Notes: generated from the letters alone by a model not told the origin. A DNA stretch of 8,806 bases from Prevotella sp. (GCA_031260865.1 JAISKQ010000026.1:1-8806); one strand, 5' to 3'. Positions 1 through 6,157 are shown, numbered from the stretch's first letter. Made by a program: numbers and translations.

Positions 1-13
1 AAGCGATGATGAT

Positions 14-43
14 TGAGAACTGTTACTTTTGTCACTTTTTTGA
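14..43 (-). repeat. Nonamer-type dispersed repeat, copy 1
   Basis: Read on the minus strand, this contains AAAAAAGTGACAAAAGTAAC followed by AGTTCTCA. It matches the plus-strand copies near 8462-8491 and 8608-8650 apart from small indels. The core is two units of GTRACAAAA. It directly abuts the heptad array that starts at 42. Confidence 0.75.
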
Positions 44-118
44 GTTATGAGTAGTAAGTAATGAGTTTTGAGTAATGAGTGATAGCAAGTTAGTAAACTT
101 GAACTCTTGAACTATAGT
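42..118. repeat. Heptad (7-bp) degenerate tandem repeat array, left locus
   Basis: Six consecutive in-register units fill 42-83: GAGTTAT, GAGTAGT, AAGTAAT, GAGTTTT, GAGTAAT, GAGTGAT. The pattern then degrades (84-97). A perfect 6-bp stem follows (CAAGTT 86-91, AACTTG 96-101), after which the units resemble the opposite polarity (CTTGAA, CTCTTGAA, CTATAGT; 98-118). The locus is thus a smaller, more decayed version of the two-armed array at 6131-6321. There is no protein-coding potential. Confidence 0.8.
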
Positions 119-123
119 ACACT

Positions 124-153
124 AAAAAAGTGTTACTTTTGTCACCTTTTTTT
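124..153. repeat. Nonamer-type dispersed repeat copy 2, terminator-like
   Basis: On the minus strand this reads AAAAAAAGGTGACAAAAGTA followed by ACACTTTTTT, which matches copy 3 at 8462-8491. The copy can fold: AAAAAAGTG (124-132) pairs with CAC-TTTTTT (143-152) with one bulged base around a 10-nt loop. Either strand then ends in a short T run, so a weak bidirectional terminator is conceivable downstream of lpxH. The stem is mostly A-T pairs, so this role is only an inference. Confidence 0.55.
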
Positions 154-200
154 AAATAAACCATCCCCCTCAACTTTTCGGGTTGCCCCCTGTTATTTGC

Positions 201-1007
201 TTATTCTTCGAATATCTCCAGCGAGAAGTTCTCCCCGTCGAATACGCCGTAAGAAAAGAACTTTATCCAGTCACCCAATATAACAATCCTGTTCGTGGCA
301 GACAGCATCAGGTCGAGCATGATATGGCGATGCCCGAATATAAAGTAGTTGATAGCGGGAGCCGTCTTTAAATGGTTCTTTGCATAGAGCACCAAATGTT
401 CTTTATCTTCACCGAAATAATCGGGCATACCATCGTTTTCGCGGTTATGGTTCGACCACCATTGCGCAAAACCGACTGTCCAACGCGGATGAATGGCGGC
501 GTATGCTTTACGACATATTTTGCTGTGGAAAATAGCACGGAGCGCCTTAAAAGAGGCAGAGTCGTCGCCCAAGCCGTCGCCATGAGCCAAAAAGAACTTC
601 TTGCCGTATATCTCTTTCACCAAGGGCTGAGTATGCACAACCATGCCGCACTCTTTTTGCAGGTAGTCCGTCACCCAGATGTCATGGTTGCCGATAAAGA
701 AATGCACCTCTATTCCCTTGTCGGTAAGCTCCGCCACTTTGCCAAGAAAGCGTACAAATCCACGGGGAACGACATTGCGGTATTCGAACCAATAATCGAA
801 TATATCCCCAAGCAGATAAATAGCCCGGGCATCCCGACCTGCCATATCCAGCCAGCGGCAAAGCTTACGCTCTACTTCGTGCTGAGGGAAATAGCTATCG
901 TTGATTTTCACAGAGGGTAATGTCATCATTTGATGCCTATTCACAGTCTTCTTGTGATAGGCGGAACCCAAATGGACATCGGACAAGAAATACACTTTTT
1001 TTTCCAC
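201..1007 (-). CDS. lpxH: UDP-2,3-diacylglucosamine diphosphatase LpxH
   Basis: This is a metallophosphoesterase of the calcineurin-like superfamily. LpxH enzymes hydrolyse UDP-2,3-diacylglucosamine to lipid X plus UMP at the inner face of the cytoplasmic membrane, the fourth step of lipid A synthesis. All metal-site motifs are visible: DVH (D10, H12), GDIFDYW (D68), GNHDIW (N107, H108, D109), HGDG (H142) and GHRH (H226, H228). They correspond in order to the E. coli LpxH metal ligands. The start is a GTG at 1005-1007, supported by a GAGGA Shine-Dalgarno-like motif at 1010-1014, unusual for this phylum, and by a protein that opens directly with the first beta strand (KVYFLSDVH). The gene follows the DUF59 gene by 12 bp, so co-transcription is likely. 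The gap from D10 to D68 seems about 20 residues longer than in relatives I recall, with extra sequence near residues 19-42. Confidence 0.9.
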   Translation of the reverse strand: MEKKVYFLSDVHLGSAYHKKTVNRHQMMTLPSVKINDSYFPQHEVERKLCRWLDMAGRDARAIYLLGDIFDYWFEYRNVVPRGFVRFLGKVAELTDKGIEVHFFIGNHDIWVTDYLQKECGMVVHTQPLVKEIYGKKFFLAHGDGLGDDSASFKALRAIFHSKICRKAYAAIHPRWTVGFAQWWSNHNRENDGMPDYFGEDKEHLVLYAKNHLKTAPAINYFIFGHRHIMLDLMLSATNRIVILGDWIKFFSYGVFDGENFSLEIFEE

Positions 1008-1019
1008 GTTCCTCGTATT

Positions 1020-1334
1020 TTATAAGAATCCCAGTTCCAGTTTAGCCTCTTCGCTCAACATATCCTTGTTCCATTGAGGCTCGAATGTGAGGTTTACAAT
1101 CACATTATTCACCCCTTGCACCGATTCTATTTTATACCTCACATCTTCGAGGATGAAGTCGGCGGCAGGACAATTGGGAGCCGTCAAAGTCATGGTAATG
1201 GTCACATTCTTGTCATCGTCCACCAGCACCTCATATATCAGTCCGAGGTCGTAAATATTGACGGGTATTTCGGGGTCGTAAACAGTTTTCAGCATGTTTA
1301 CTATTTTTCCTTCTAATGCTAATAAATCGCTCAT
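1020..1334 (-). CDS. MIP18/DUF59 family protein (SufT/PaaD-like, iron-sulfur assembly)
   Basis: A 104-residue single-domain protein of the MIP18 (formerly DUF59) family. Members such as SufT, PaaD and eukaryotic CIAO2 help mature or deliver iron-sulfur clusters in the cytosol. The family signature is plain: DPEIPVNIYDLGLIYEV (residues 20-36) and MTLTAPNCPAAD (48-59), which carries the conserved cysteine C55. A short C-terminal tail (FEPQWNKDMLSEEAKLELGFL) follows. The ATG at 1334 has no obvious Shine-Dalgarno sequence. It lies about 65 nt downstream of a putative start point, with a 12-bp inverted repeat in that leader. No sufBCD genes are nearby, so the client protein is unknown. The neighbouring lpxH encodes an enzyme that uses metal ions but no Fe-S cluster, so the pairing probably reflects shared transcription, not shared biochemistry. 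Confidence 0.88.
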   Translation of the reverse strand: MSDLLALEGKIVNMLKTVYDPEIPVNIYDLGLIYEVLVDDDKNVTITMTLTAPNCPAADFILEDVRYKIESVQGVNNVIVNLTFEPQWNKDMLSEEAKLELGFL

Positions 1335-1351
1335 ATTTAGTGTTTTTATCC

Positions 1352-1387
1352 GTTATAAACAATTCCTGACCGCTTATTGTTTATAAC
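1352..1387. promoter_or_regulatory. 12-bp perfect inverted repeat in the leader of the DUF59-lpxH unit
   Basis: GTTATAAACAAT (1352-1363) and ATTGTTTATAAC (1376-1387) are perfect reverse complements separated by 12 nt. The element sits between the putative -7 box at 1406-1413 and the ATG at 1334, inside the inferred 5' untranslated region and 17 nt before the start codon. It could be a leader hairpin affecting translation or a dimeric repressor's operator. It has no T run on the coding side, so it is not a normal terminator. Confidence 0.55.
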
Positions 1388-1405
1388 CATTCTATTATAC
1401 AGGTG

Positions 1406-1413
1406 CAAAAGTA
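1406..1413 (-). promoter_or_regulatory. Bacteroidota -7 promoter box for the DUF59-lpxH unit
   Basis: On the minus strand the sequence is TACTTTTG, a perfect match to TAnnTTTG. It would start transcription near 1399, giving a leader of about 65 nt. I see no clear TTG -33 element at the usual distance, so the call rests on the -7 box and its position in the only sizeable gap before this gene pair. Confidence 0.5.
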
Positions 1414-1416
1414 ATG

Positions 1417-1446
1417 AAAAAAAGATGACGAAGATACTGTTTTCGT
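1417..1446 (-). terminator. Weak intrinsic-terminator candidate after radC
   Basis: On the minus strand, just after the radC TGA, ACGAA (1442-1446) can pair with TTCGT (1428-1432) around a 9-nt loop. A run of seven T follows three bases further on (1417-1423). A five-pair stem is short, and the assignment is tentative. Confidence 0.3.
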
Positions 1447-2145
1447 TCAGAATGTCCCCTTATCTATATAACTGTAATAGGAATGGTCGCACACAATGAT
1501 ATGGTCGAGCAGGTGAATGTCCATAATCCGCCCCGCCTCTTTCAGTCTCCGCGTGATTGTGTCATCCTCGCCGCTGGGTTTCGGATTGCCCGACGGGTGA
1601 TTATGACACAGTATCATTGCCGAAGCCAGCGAGTCTATCGCTTCTTTCATTATCACGCGCACATCAACCACCGTACCCGCTATTCCGCCTTTGCTTACCT
1701 GCAATTTCTTTATCACCTTATTCGCCTTGTTGAGCAGCAATACCCATACCTCCTCGTGCTTCAGGTCGGCAAGCACAGGATGAAAGATGTTATAAACACT
1801 TTCGCTGGATGTTATCTGAGGCTGGACAACCGCTTCCGACGACTTCCGCCTCCTGCCCAGTTCCAAAGCGGCCGAAATGGTTATCGCCTTCGCCTCTCCT
1901 ATTCCGTTAAAGTTCTTAATCAGGTCTTTAATCTCCAATTTACCCAGCGTGTTCAGGTTGTTGGATACACTGTGCAGGATTCGCTGAGCCAGTTCCACCG
2001 CCGTTTCCGCCTTATTGCCCGAACCGATAAGGATACCTAACAATTCGGCGTCCGAAAGGGCGGAGACACCTTTAAGCAGCATCTTCTCCCGGGGACGGTC
2101 TTCTTCCGCCCAGTCTTTGATATTTAGCTTGGTTTTGTTTTCCAT
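1447..2145 (-). CDS. radC: RadC/JAB-domain family protein (UPF0758)
   Basis: A 232-residue, full-length RadC-family protein. An N-terminal UPF0758 segment (about 8-45) leads into a helix-hairpin-helix-like region (NFNGIGEAKAI, 78-88). A C-terminal JAB/MPN domain covers about 110-232. The JAMM-type metal motif is intact: HNHPSGNPKPSGEDD (181-195), with H181, H183, S185 and the acidic D194/D195, plus an upstream acidic residue in KHEEVWVLLLN (E131 or E132). The name comes from an E. coli allele once thought to affect DNA repair; the true role is unresolved, and a metallo-nuclease or peptidase-like activity is only predicted from the fold. It does not look like the short, plasmid-type RadC copies carried on mobile elements, because it keeps the N-terminal domain. 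The ATG at 2145 follows AT-rich sequence without a Shine-Dalgarno motif. Confidence 0.92.
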   Translation of the reverse strand: MENKTKLNIKDWAEEDRPREKMLLKGVSALSDAELLGILIGSGNKAETAVELAQRILHSVSNNLNTLGKLEIKDLIKNFNGIGEAKAITISAALELGRRRKSSEAVVQPQITSSESVYNIFHPVLADLKHEEVWVLLLNKANKVIKKLQVSKGGIAGTVVDVRVIMKEAIDSLASAMILCHNHPSGNPKPSGEDDTITRRLKEAGRIMDIHLLDHIIVCDHSYYSYIDKGTF

Positions 2146-2170
2146 AATAAGATCAATGTGGCTATTATTA

Positions 2171-2244
2171 AATATGCCGACACGCCAATGAATTAAGGTT
2201 CAATTCTTTTCATCAGCATATCGGCATATTATATCATTGATATA
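2171..2244. promoter_or_regulatory. Inverted repeats between efp and radC
   Basis: AATATGCCGA (2171-2180) and TCGGCATATT (2221-2230) are perfect reverse complements 40 nt apart. A smaller stem (GAATT 2190-2194, AATTC 2202-2206) lies inside. Next to the outer arm, TATATCATTGATATA (2230-2244) is a near-perfect palindrome ending four bases from the efp stop codon. In the minus-strand transcript these could fold downstream of efp and upstream of radC, as a processing or weak termination structure. No T run follows, and I find no good TAnnTTTG box for radC here. Confidence 0.45.
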
Positions 2245-2248
2245 CTTC

Positions 2249-2815
2249 TTAGCCTTTCACCCGTTCCACATACGAACCGTCCTTCGTATTAATCTTAACT
2301 TTATCGCCTTCGTTGATAAAGAGCGGGACACGCACTTCCGCGCCGGTTTCCACAGTCGCGGGTTTCAATGTATTGGTAGCTGTATCGCCTTTCATACCCG
2401 GTTCGGTATAGGTTATTTCAAGAATAACATTCTGAGGCATTTCGGCTGTCAATATAGCTTCCGTTTCGGCATGCACCTGAACTTCCACCATGTCTCCTTC
2501 TTTGAGGAAAGCCACGCCTTCGATGACGTCTCCGGCAAGGGAGATTTGTTCGAAAGTCTCGGTATTCATGAAGTTATACCCCATATCATCCTGATAAAGA
2601 TATTGGTATGGACGTCTTTCGATACGAACTTCATCCAGTTTTACCCCCGCGTTAAATGTTCTCTCAAGAACGCGTCCGGTAGTCACACTCCTCATCTTTG
2701 TACGTACGAAAGCGGCTCCTTTGCCCGGTTTCACATGTAGGAATTCGATAATAACATAGTACTGTCCATCTATATCGATACACATACCATTTCTTATATC
2801 TGCTGTAGTTGCCAT
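2249..2815 (-). CDS. efp: Translation elongation factor P
   Basis: EF-P binds the ribosome between the P and E sites and relieves stalling at proline runs. The 188-residue length is standard. Domains run in order: KOW-like domain I (about 1-64), OB domain II (about 66-127) and OB domain III (about 130-186). Domain III holds the family signature ([20 protein letters not shown] and following residues, about 158-182). The tip of domain I reads KPGKGAAF, placing lysine K32 where EF-P proteins are often post-translationally modified. No EpmA, EpmB or EarP-type modifying enzyme lies in this window, so whether K32 is modified cannot be told. The ATG at 2815 fits the usual N-terminus ([10 protein letters not shown]). 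A well-formed Bacteroidota promoter lies just upstream, suggesting efp has its own transcript despite sharing a strand with the peptidase gene. Confidence 0.97.
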   Translation of the reverse strand: MATTADIRNGMCIDIDGQYYVIIEFLHVKPGKGAAFVRTKMRSVTTGRVLERTFNAGVKLDEVRIERRPYQYLYQDDMGYNFMNTETFEQISLAGDVIEGVAFLKEGDMVEVQVHAETEAILTAEMPQNVILEITYTEPGMKGDTATNTLKPATVETGAEVRVPLFINEGDKVKINTKDGSYVERVKG

Positions 2816-2852
2816 TGATTATATTTTATTGTTTATTAAAATTTTCGAGTTG

Positions 2853-2882
2853 CAAAGATAATAAATTACAGTTACAAGTCAA
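2853..2882 (-). promoter_or_regulatory. Bacteroidota-type promoter of efp
   Basis: On the minus strand, TTGAC (2878-2882) is followed 19 nt after its TTG by TATCTTTG (2853-2860). This is a perfect TAnnTTTG -7 box at the spacing expected from a -33 TTG element. Transcription would begin near 2846, about 30 nt before the efp ATG at 2815. It is the best-formed promoter in the window. Confidence 0.65.
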
Positions 2883-2898
2883 GCGACCCCTCCAACCT

Positions 2899-2928
2899 CC
2901 CCAAAGGAACAGGTCTATTCCCTTGGGG
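2899..2928. terminator. Stem-loop after the peptidase gene (terminator-like or dispersed palindrome)
   Basis: CCCCAAAGGAA (2899-2909) pairs with TTCCCTTGGGG (2918-2928) around an 8-nt loop: 11 pairs with a single G-T wobble in the minus-strand RNA. The structure lies 14 bp beyond the dcp stop codon and before the efp promoter, a natural place to end the dcp transcript. There is no T run, so Rho-independent termination is unproven. The flanks CCCCTCCAACCTCCCC and GGGGGATTAGG are reminiscent of short G/C-rich palindromes seen between genes in Bacteroidota, but that is from memory. Confidence 0.5.
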
Positions 2929-2941
2929 GATTAGGAAGCTT

Positions 2942-5092
2942 TTATTTTACAAAGCCTCTGTTCTTCAACAAATAAACAGGGTTAGGTTCAGCGCCTCTGA
3001 ATTTCTTATACAACGTCATCGGCTCATCAGAACCGCCTTTAGACAAGACGTTTTCACGGAATGATTTAGCCGTCGCGGGATCAAAGATATTACCTTTCTC
3101 CACAAACGCGTGATACGCGTCGGAATCAAGCACTTCCGACCACAGGTAGCTGTAATATCCGGAAGAATATCCCCCGCTAAAGACATGCTGGAAATAAGTG
3201 CTTCTGTATCGAGGTATGATTTCGGGTATAAGACCGATTTCTTTCATCGCGTCCGCCTCGAATTTATCCACATCCAGCTTCTCTATACCTTCTCCCTGTT
3301 TCGCGTTGAAGTTTGGCGAAGAAGTCAGCGTGTACCACTTCATGTCCAGGATAGCAGCGGCAACAAGTTCCGTGGTTATAAACCCTTGGTTGAAATAACC
3401 GGCATTCTGTATTTTCGTTATCAGTTCATCGGGAATCGTTTCCCCTGTTTCATAATGCTTCGCGTACATCTTCAGCACCTCCGGTTCAAAAGCCCAATGT
3501 TCCATGACTTGCGACGGCAATTCCACAAAATCGCGCGCGACAGCCGTCCCGGAGACCCCGTTGTAAGTACATTTCGATAATAAGCCATGCAAACCGTGTC
3601 CAAACTCGTGGAACATCGTTTCCACTTGGTCTAATGTCAGAAGCGCGGGTTTGCCGTTGGCAGGAGGATTGTAGTTCCCTACATTGTAAATCAACGGATG
3701 GATGGAATCGCCTTTGAATACTTCCTGTTTGCGGAAGCTGCTCATCCATGCTCCCGGACGTTTACCCTGACGCGCGAAATCATCAAAATAGATGATACCT
3801 ATAAACGAACCGTCGGCGTCGCTCACTTCGTATGCTTTCACGTCCTGCTGATAGACAGGGAGATCAGCCTTTTGCTTAAATGTGATGCCATACAGTTTGT
3901 TTGCCACGGCGAATACGCCTTCGCGCACATTATCCGCTTTGAAGTATGGTTTCAGGGCATCTTCATCCAAAGCATATTTTTCTTTGCGCAATTTCTCAGC
4001 ATAGTACCACCAGTCCCAAGATTCAAGTTTGATGTCATGTCCTTCTTTTTTGGCGATAGCCTGCAATTCGGCAGCTTCTTTTTTAGCCTGCGGCAAAGCG
4101 TATTGCCAGATATTGTTCAAAAGCCCCATCACATTACCGGGCGTTTTAGCCATTGTTTCTTCAAGGACATAGTCGGCATGGCTTTTATAACCAAGTATAT
4201 TCGCCTTCTCAAGCCGAAGGGCTACTATCTTCTTAATATTTTCCTTGTTGTCGAACTCATTGCCATTATCGCCGCGCATATACATGGCTTTGTACAACTT
4301 TTCGCGGAGGTCGCGATTGTCGGCGTATTGAAGGAATGGCTCCCAGCTCGGTTTGCTCAACCCGAATACCCATTTGCCATCAAGTCCCTTATTTTTCGCG
4401 GCCTTCGCGGCGGAGGCGATAACATCATCGGGCAACCCCGCAAGGTCTTCTTTCTTATCAATCACCAGTTGGTAGTTGTCTGTTTCTTTCAGTAGATTCT
4501 GATTGAAGCTGAGCGTGGCGTTGCTTAACTCTTTATTTATCTCACGCAGGCGAGTCTGTTTAGAACCATCGAGCAATATACCCGAACGCACAAAGCCCTT
4601 GTAGGTCTTATCCAGCAACATCTTTTGTTCTGTTGTCAGATCTTGGACGCGTATGGTATCATCATGGACAGCCTTGATACGGGCAAACAGCTTTTCGTTA
4701 AAATTGATATTGTCATGATGCTCGGTAAGTTTCGGCGTAACCTCTTTTTCTATACCCTGAAAGATAGAATCGGACATTGTGCCTGTCATCACGGAGAACA
4801 CGGAGCTTACCCTGTTCAGCATCCGTCCCGATTCGTCCAATGACACAATCGTATTTTCGAATGTAGGGGCATCCGGGTTGTTTACAATCGAATCTATCTC
4901 CGCGTTATGCCGTTTCATACCTTCTTCAAAAGCCGGCAAAAAATGCTCCGCTTTTATCTTATCAAAAGGGGGCACACCTTCGGGCGTGTTAAATTCGGAA
5001 AAGAAAGGATTATCTTTTACATCCTTATTGCCTGTGGTATTACAAGAATAAACCATAATGAGAAAACTAAAAATAAATAAGATTTGTTTCAT
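2942..5092 (-). CDS. dcp: Lipoprotein M3 family zinc metallopeptidase (peptidyl-dipeptidase Dcp-like)
   Basis: A 716-residue thimet-oligopeptidase family (M3) enzyme, closest in layout to peptidyl-dipeptidase Dcp, which cleaves dipeptides from the C-terminus of short peptides. The zinc site is complete: HEFGH (H495, E496, H499) and the third ligand E524 in DFVELPSQ, 25 residues after H499 as in the family. The substrate-side motif SGGYSSGYYSYLWSE (639-653) is also present. A long helical N-terminal domain (about 30-470) precedes the catalytic core. The N-terminus is a signal peptide (KQILFIFSFLIMVYS) ending in a lipobox-like VYSC, so the mature protein would be lipidated at C17 and attached to a membrane facing the periplasm or surface, unlike the cytosolic E. 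coli enzyme. It could feed on peptides for nutrition. The ATG at 5092 is the only start that provides the signal peptide. The gene is divergent from the plus-strand block and has a TACTTTTG box upstream. Confidence 0.92.
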   Translation of the reverse strand: MKQILFIFSFLIMVYSCNTTGNKDVKDNPFFSEFNTPEGVPPFDKIKAEHFLPAFEEGMKRHNAEIDSIVNNPDAPTFENTIVSLDESGRMLNRVSSVFSVMTGTMSDSIFQGIEKEVTPKLTEHHDNINFNEKLFARIKAVHDDTIRVQDLTTEQKMLLDKTYKGFVRSGILLDGSKQTRLREINKELSNATLSFNQNLLKETDNYQLVIDKKEDLAGLPDDVIASAAKAAKNKGLDGKWVFGLSKPSWEPFLQYADNRDLREKLYKAMYMRGDNGNEFDNKENIKKIVALRLEKANILGYKSHADYVLEETMAKTPGNVMGLLNNIWQYALPQAKKEAAELQAIAKKEGHDIKLESWDWWYYAEKLRKEKYALDEDALKPYFKADNVREGVFAVANKLYGITFKQKADLPVYQQDVKAYEVSDADGSFIGIIYFDDFARQGKRPGAWMSSFRKQEVFKGDSIHPLIYNVGNYNPPANGKPALLTLDQVETMFHEFGHGLHGLLSKCTYNGVSGTAVARDFVELPSQVMEHWAFEPEVLKMYAKHYETGETIPDELITKIQNAGYFNQGFITTELVAAAILDMKWYTLTSSPNFNAKQGEGIEKLDVDKFEADAMKEIGLIPEIIPRYRSTYFQHVFSGGYSSGYYSYLWSEVLDSDAYHAFVEKGNIFDPATAKSFRENVLSKGGSDEPMTLYKKFRGAEPNPVYLLKNRGFVK

Positions 5093-5138
5093 ACAATGAC
5101 TATCGGTTAATTGTGTGACTGTTTATTAGATCCGAAGA

Positions 5139-5146
5139 CAAAAGTA
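5139..5146 (-). promoter_or_regulatory. Bacteroidota -7 promoter box for the peptidase gene
   Basis: The minus strand reads TACTTTTG, a perfect TAnnTTTG match 46 bp upstream of the dcp ATG. The start point would be near 5132, with a leader of about 40 nt. A clear TTG -33 element is not seen; a TTTC lies at roughly the expected distance. Confidence 0.5.
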
Positions 5147-5231
5147 TATAAAATTTGTCTGAGGCTGAAACTATTTACTTGCCTGTGTGATAAAAAAACG
5201 AAGAATTAACTAAAAATCCGATTAAAATTCT

Positions 5232-5239
5232 TAAACTTG
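5232..5239 (+). promoter_or_regulatory. Weak -7 box for the small lipoprotein-yhcH unit
   Basis: TAAACTTG differs from TAnnTTTG at one position and lies 28 bp upstream of the ATG at 5268. No TTG element is present about 20 bp further upstream. It is the only reasonable candidate on this strand in the divergent gap 5093-5267. Confidence 0.25.
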
Positions 5240-5267
5240 TGAGATAAATATAAAAGAACAGAATAAT

Positions 5268-5675
5268 ATGAAAAAAGCAATCTTAACATTATCAGTTCTC
5301 ATCGCGGCATTTATCTTCCCGCAATGTTCGCAAGACACAAGAGTAAAGGCTATTTTGGAAATTCAGGCAAAAGCCGTGAACCTGCAATGTCCCTTGAAGT
5401 TAGATAATTCAGTGACAATGACAAAATGCGAAGTCATCGGCAACCGTACCCTGAGGTATTATTATTCAATGAACTTAGGATTAGATGTGGATACCGTGAC
5501 ATTCAAGGAAAACGCCGCACCGGCGGTTATAGACGCATTGAAAGAGATGCCGGAATCGAAACAATTCAGCGATTACGCCGTAGTTCTACAATTCCGGTAC
5601 CATGACCAAAACGGCAAGTACTATTGCCAGATAGAAGTAACGCCGGAACAATACAAGCAAGATAAACAAGATTGA
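5268..5675 (+). CDS. Small exported (probable lipo-) protein of unknown function
   Basis: I cannot name this 135-residue protein. It begins with a clear export signal: KK, then a hydrophobic stretch (AILTLSVLIAAFIFP), then FPQC. C20 could be lipidated, though Q just before the cysteine is atypical for a lipobox. The mature part contains NLQCPLKLD (38-46) followed by a TLRYYYSMNL strand (61-70). This N-x-QCP-x-x-x-D then T-L-x-Y-x-Y layout recalls small secreted proteins of unknown function in other bacteria; the resemblance is from memory. Besides C20 there are three cysteines (C41, C54, C120), so a disulphide in the oxidising periplasm is possible. The charged tail (QYKQDKQD) looks disordered. 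The ATG has no Shine-Dalgarno motif. The gene precedes the YhcH gene by 23 bp, so the two are probably co-transcribed. Confidence 0.8.
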   Translation: MKKAILTLSVLIAAFIFPQCSQDTRVKAILEIQAKAVNLQCPLKLDNSVTMTKCEVIGNRTLRYYYSMNLGLDVDTVTFKENAAPAVIDALKEMPESKQFSDYAVVLQFRYHDQNGKYYCQIEVTPEQYKQDKQD

Positions 5676-5698
5676 GATAAGACTAAATATAAATAAAT

Positions 5699-6157
5699 AT
5701 GATACTGGACAAATTAGAAAACTCGGGTGAATATGAGATGCTGCACCCTCTCTTCAAAGAAGCATTCGACTATCTGAAATCAATTGATTTCTCCAAAACC
5801 GAAACCGGCAAAACGGAACTAAGAGGAAAAGACCTTTTTGTCACCGTCAGCGACAGCAACCTGAAAAGTCAGGAACAGGCTAAACTGGAAGTACACGATA
5901 AATATATCGACATACAGCTACCGATAAGCAAAGCCGAAACATTCGGATGGAAAGCGCGCGCCGATCTGATTCATGCTGCGGAACAATTTAATAAGGAGAA
6001 AGATATTCAATTTTTTAACGATAAATATACAACTTTGATTCCGGTAGTACCCGAAAACTTTATCATCTTCTTTCCCGAAGACGGACATGCTCCTTGTATC
6101 GGTGAAGATCAGATAAGGAAAGTAGTCGTAAAAGTAAGAATAGGAAGTAAGGAATAA
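5699..6157 (+). CDS. YhcH/YjgK/YiaL (DUF386) family protein
   Basis: A 152-residue member of the YhcH/YjgK/YiaL family, which also includes EbgC, the small subunit of the evolved beta-galactosidase. The fold is a cupin-like beta barrel with a metal site, and several relatives sit in sialic acid or uronate pathways, suggesting a sugar-related role. Family hallmarks seen here are LEVHDKYIDIQ (63-73, with E64 and H66), FFPEDGHAPCIG (124-135, with H130) and the closing strand KVVVKVRI (141-148). No carbohydrate gene lies directly beside it except glgB downstream, so the substrate cannot be assigned. The start at 5699 gives the standard family N-terminus (MILDKL). The last codons (from about 6131) fall in the same 7-bp rhythm as the repeat array that follows, so the extreme C-terminus (RIGSKE) may have been shaped by that repeat. 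Confidence 0.88.
   Translation: MILDKLENSGEYEMLHPLFKEAFDYLKSIDFSKTETGKTELRGKDLFVTVSDSNLKSQEQAKLEVHDKYIDIQLPISKAETFGWKARADLIHAAEQFNKEKDIQFFNDKYTTLIPVVPENFIIFFPEDGHAPCIGEDQIRKVVVKVRIGSKE

Larger units (their letters stand above)
1..200. repeat. Non-coding repeat region at the left edge, downstream of lpxH
   Basis: No credible gene lies in these 200 bases. They hold two copies of a nonamer-based repeat in minus-strand orientation (about 14-43 and 124-153) and, between them, a heptad array (42-118). The first copy runs off the window edge: the reverse complement of 1-16 resembles sequence near 8571-8586, so a longer repeated module probably continues to the left. Bases 154-200 lie between the second copy and the lpxH stop codon, and I see nothing there beyond a weak 4-bp stem around 171-185. 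Confidence 0.75.

Noticed and set aside
1447..2145. RadC as a sign of a mobile element or plasmid anti-restriction region.
   Set aside because: The protein keeps the N-terminal UPF0758 and helix-hairpin-helix region of chromosomal RadC and sits among core genes.
3698..4495. Long plus-strand open frame (265 codons) antisense to the peptidase.
   Set aside because: It is a shadow of the M3 peptidase, whose zinc motif, signal peptide and full length leave no doubt about the coding strand. The same holds for 372-920, opposite lpxH, and 6654-7241, opposite glgB.
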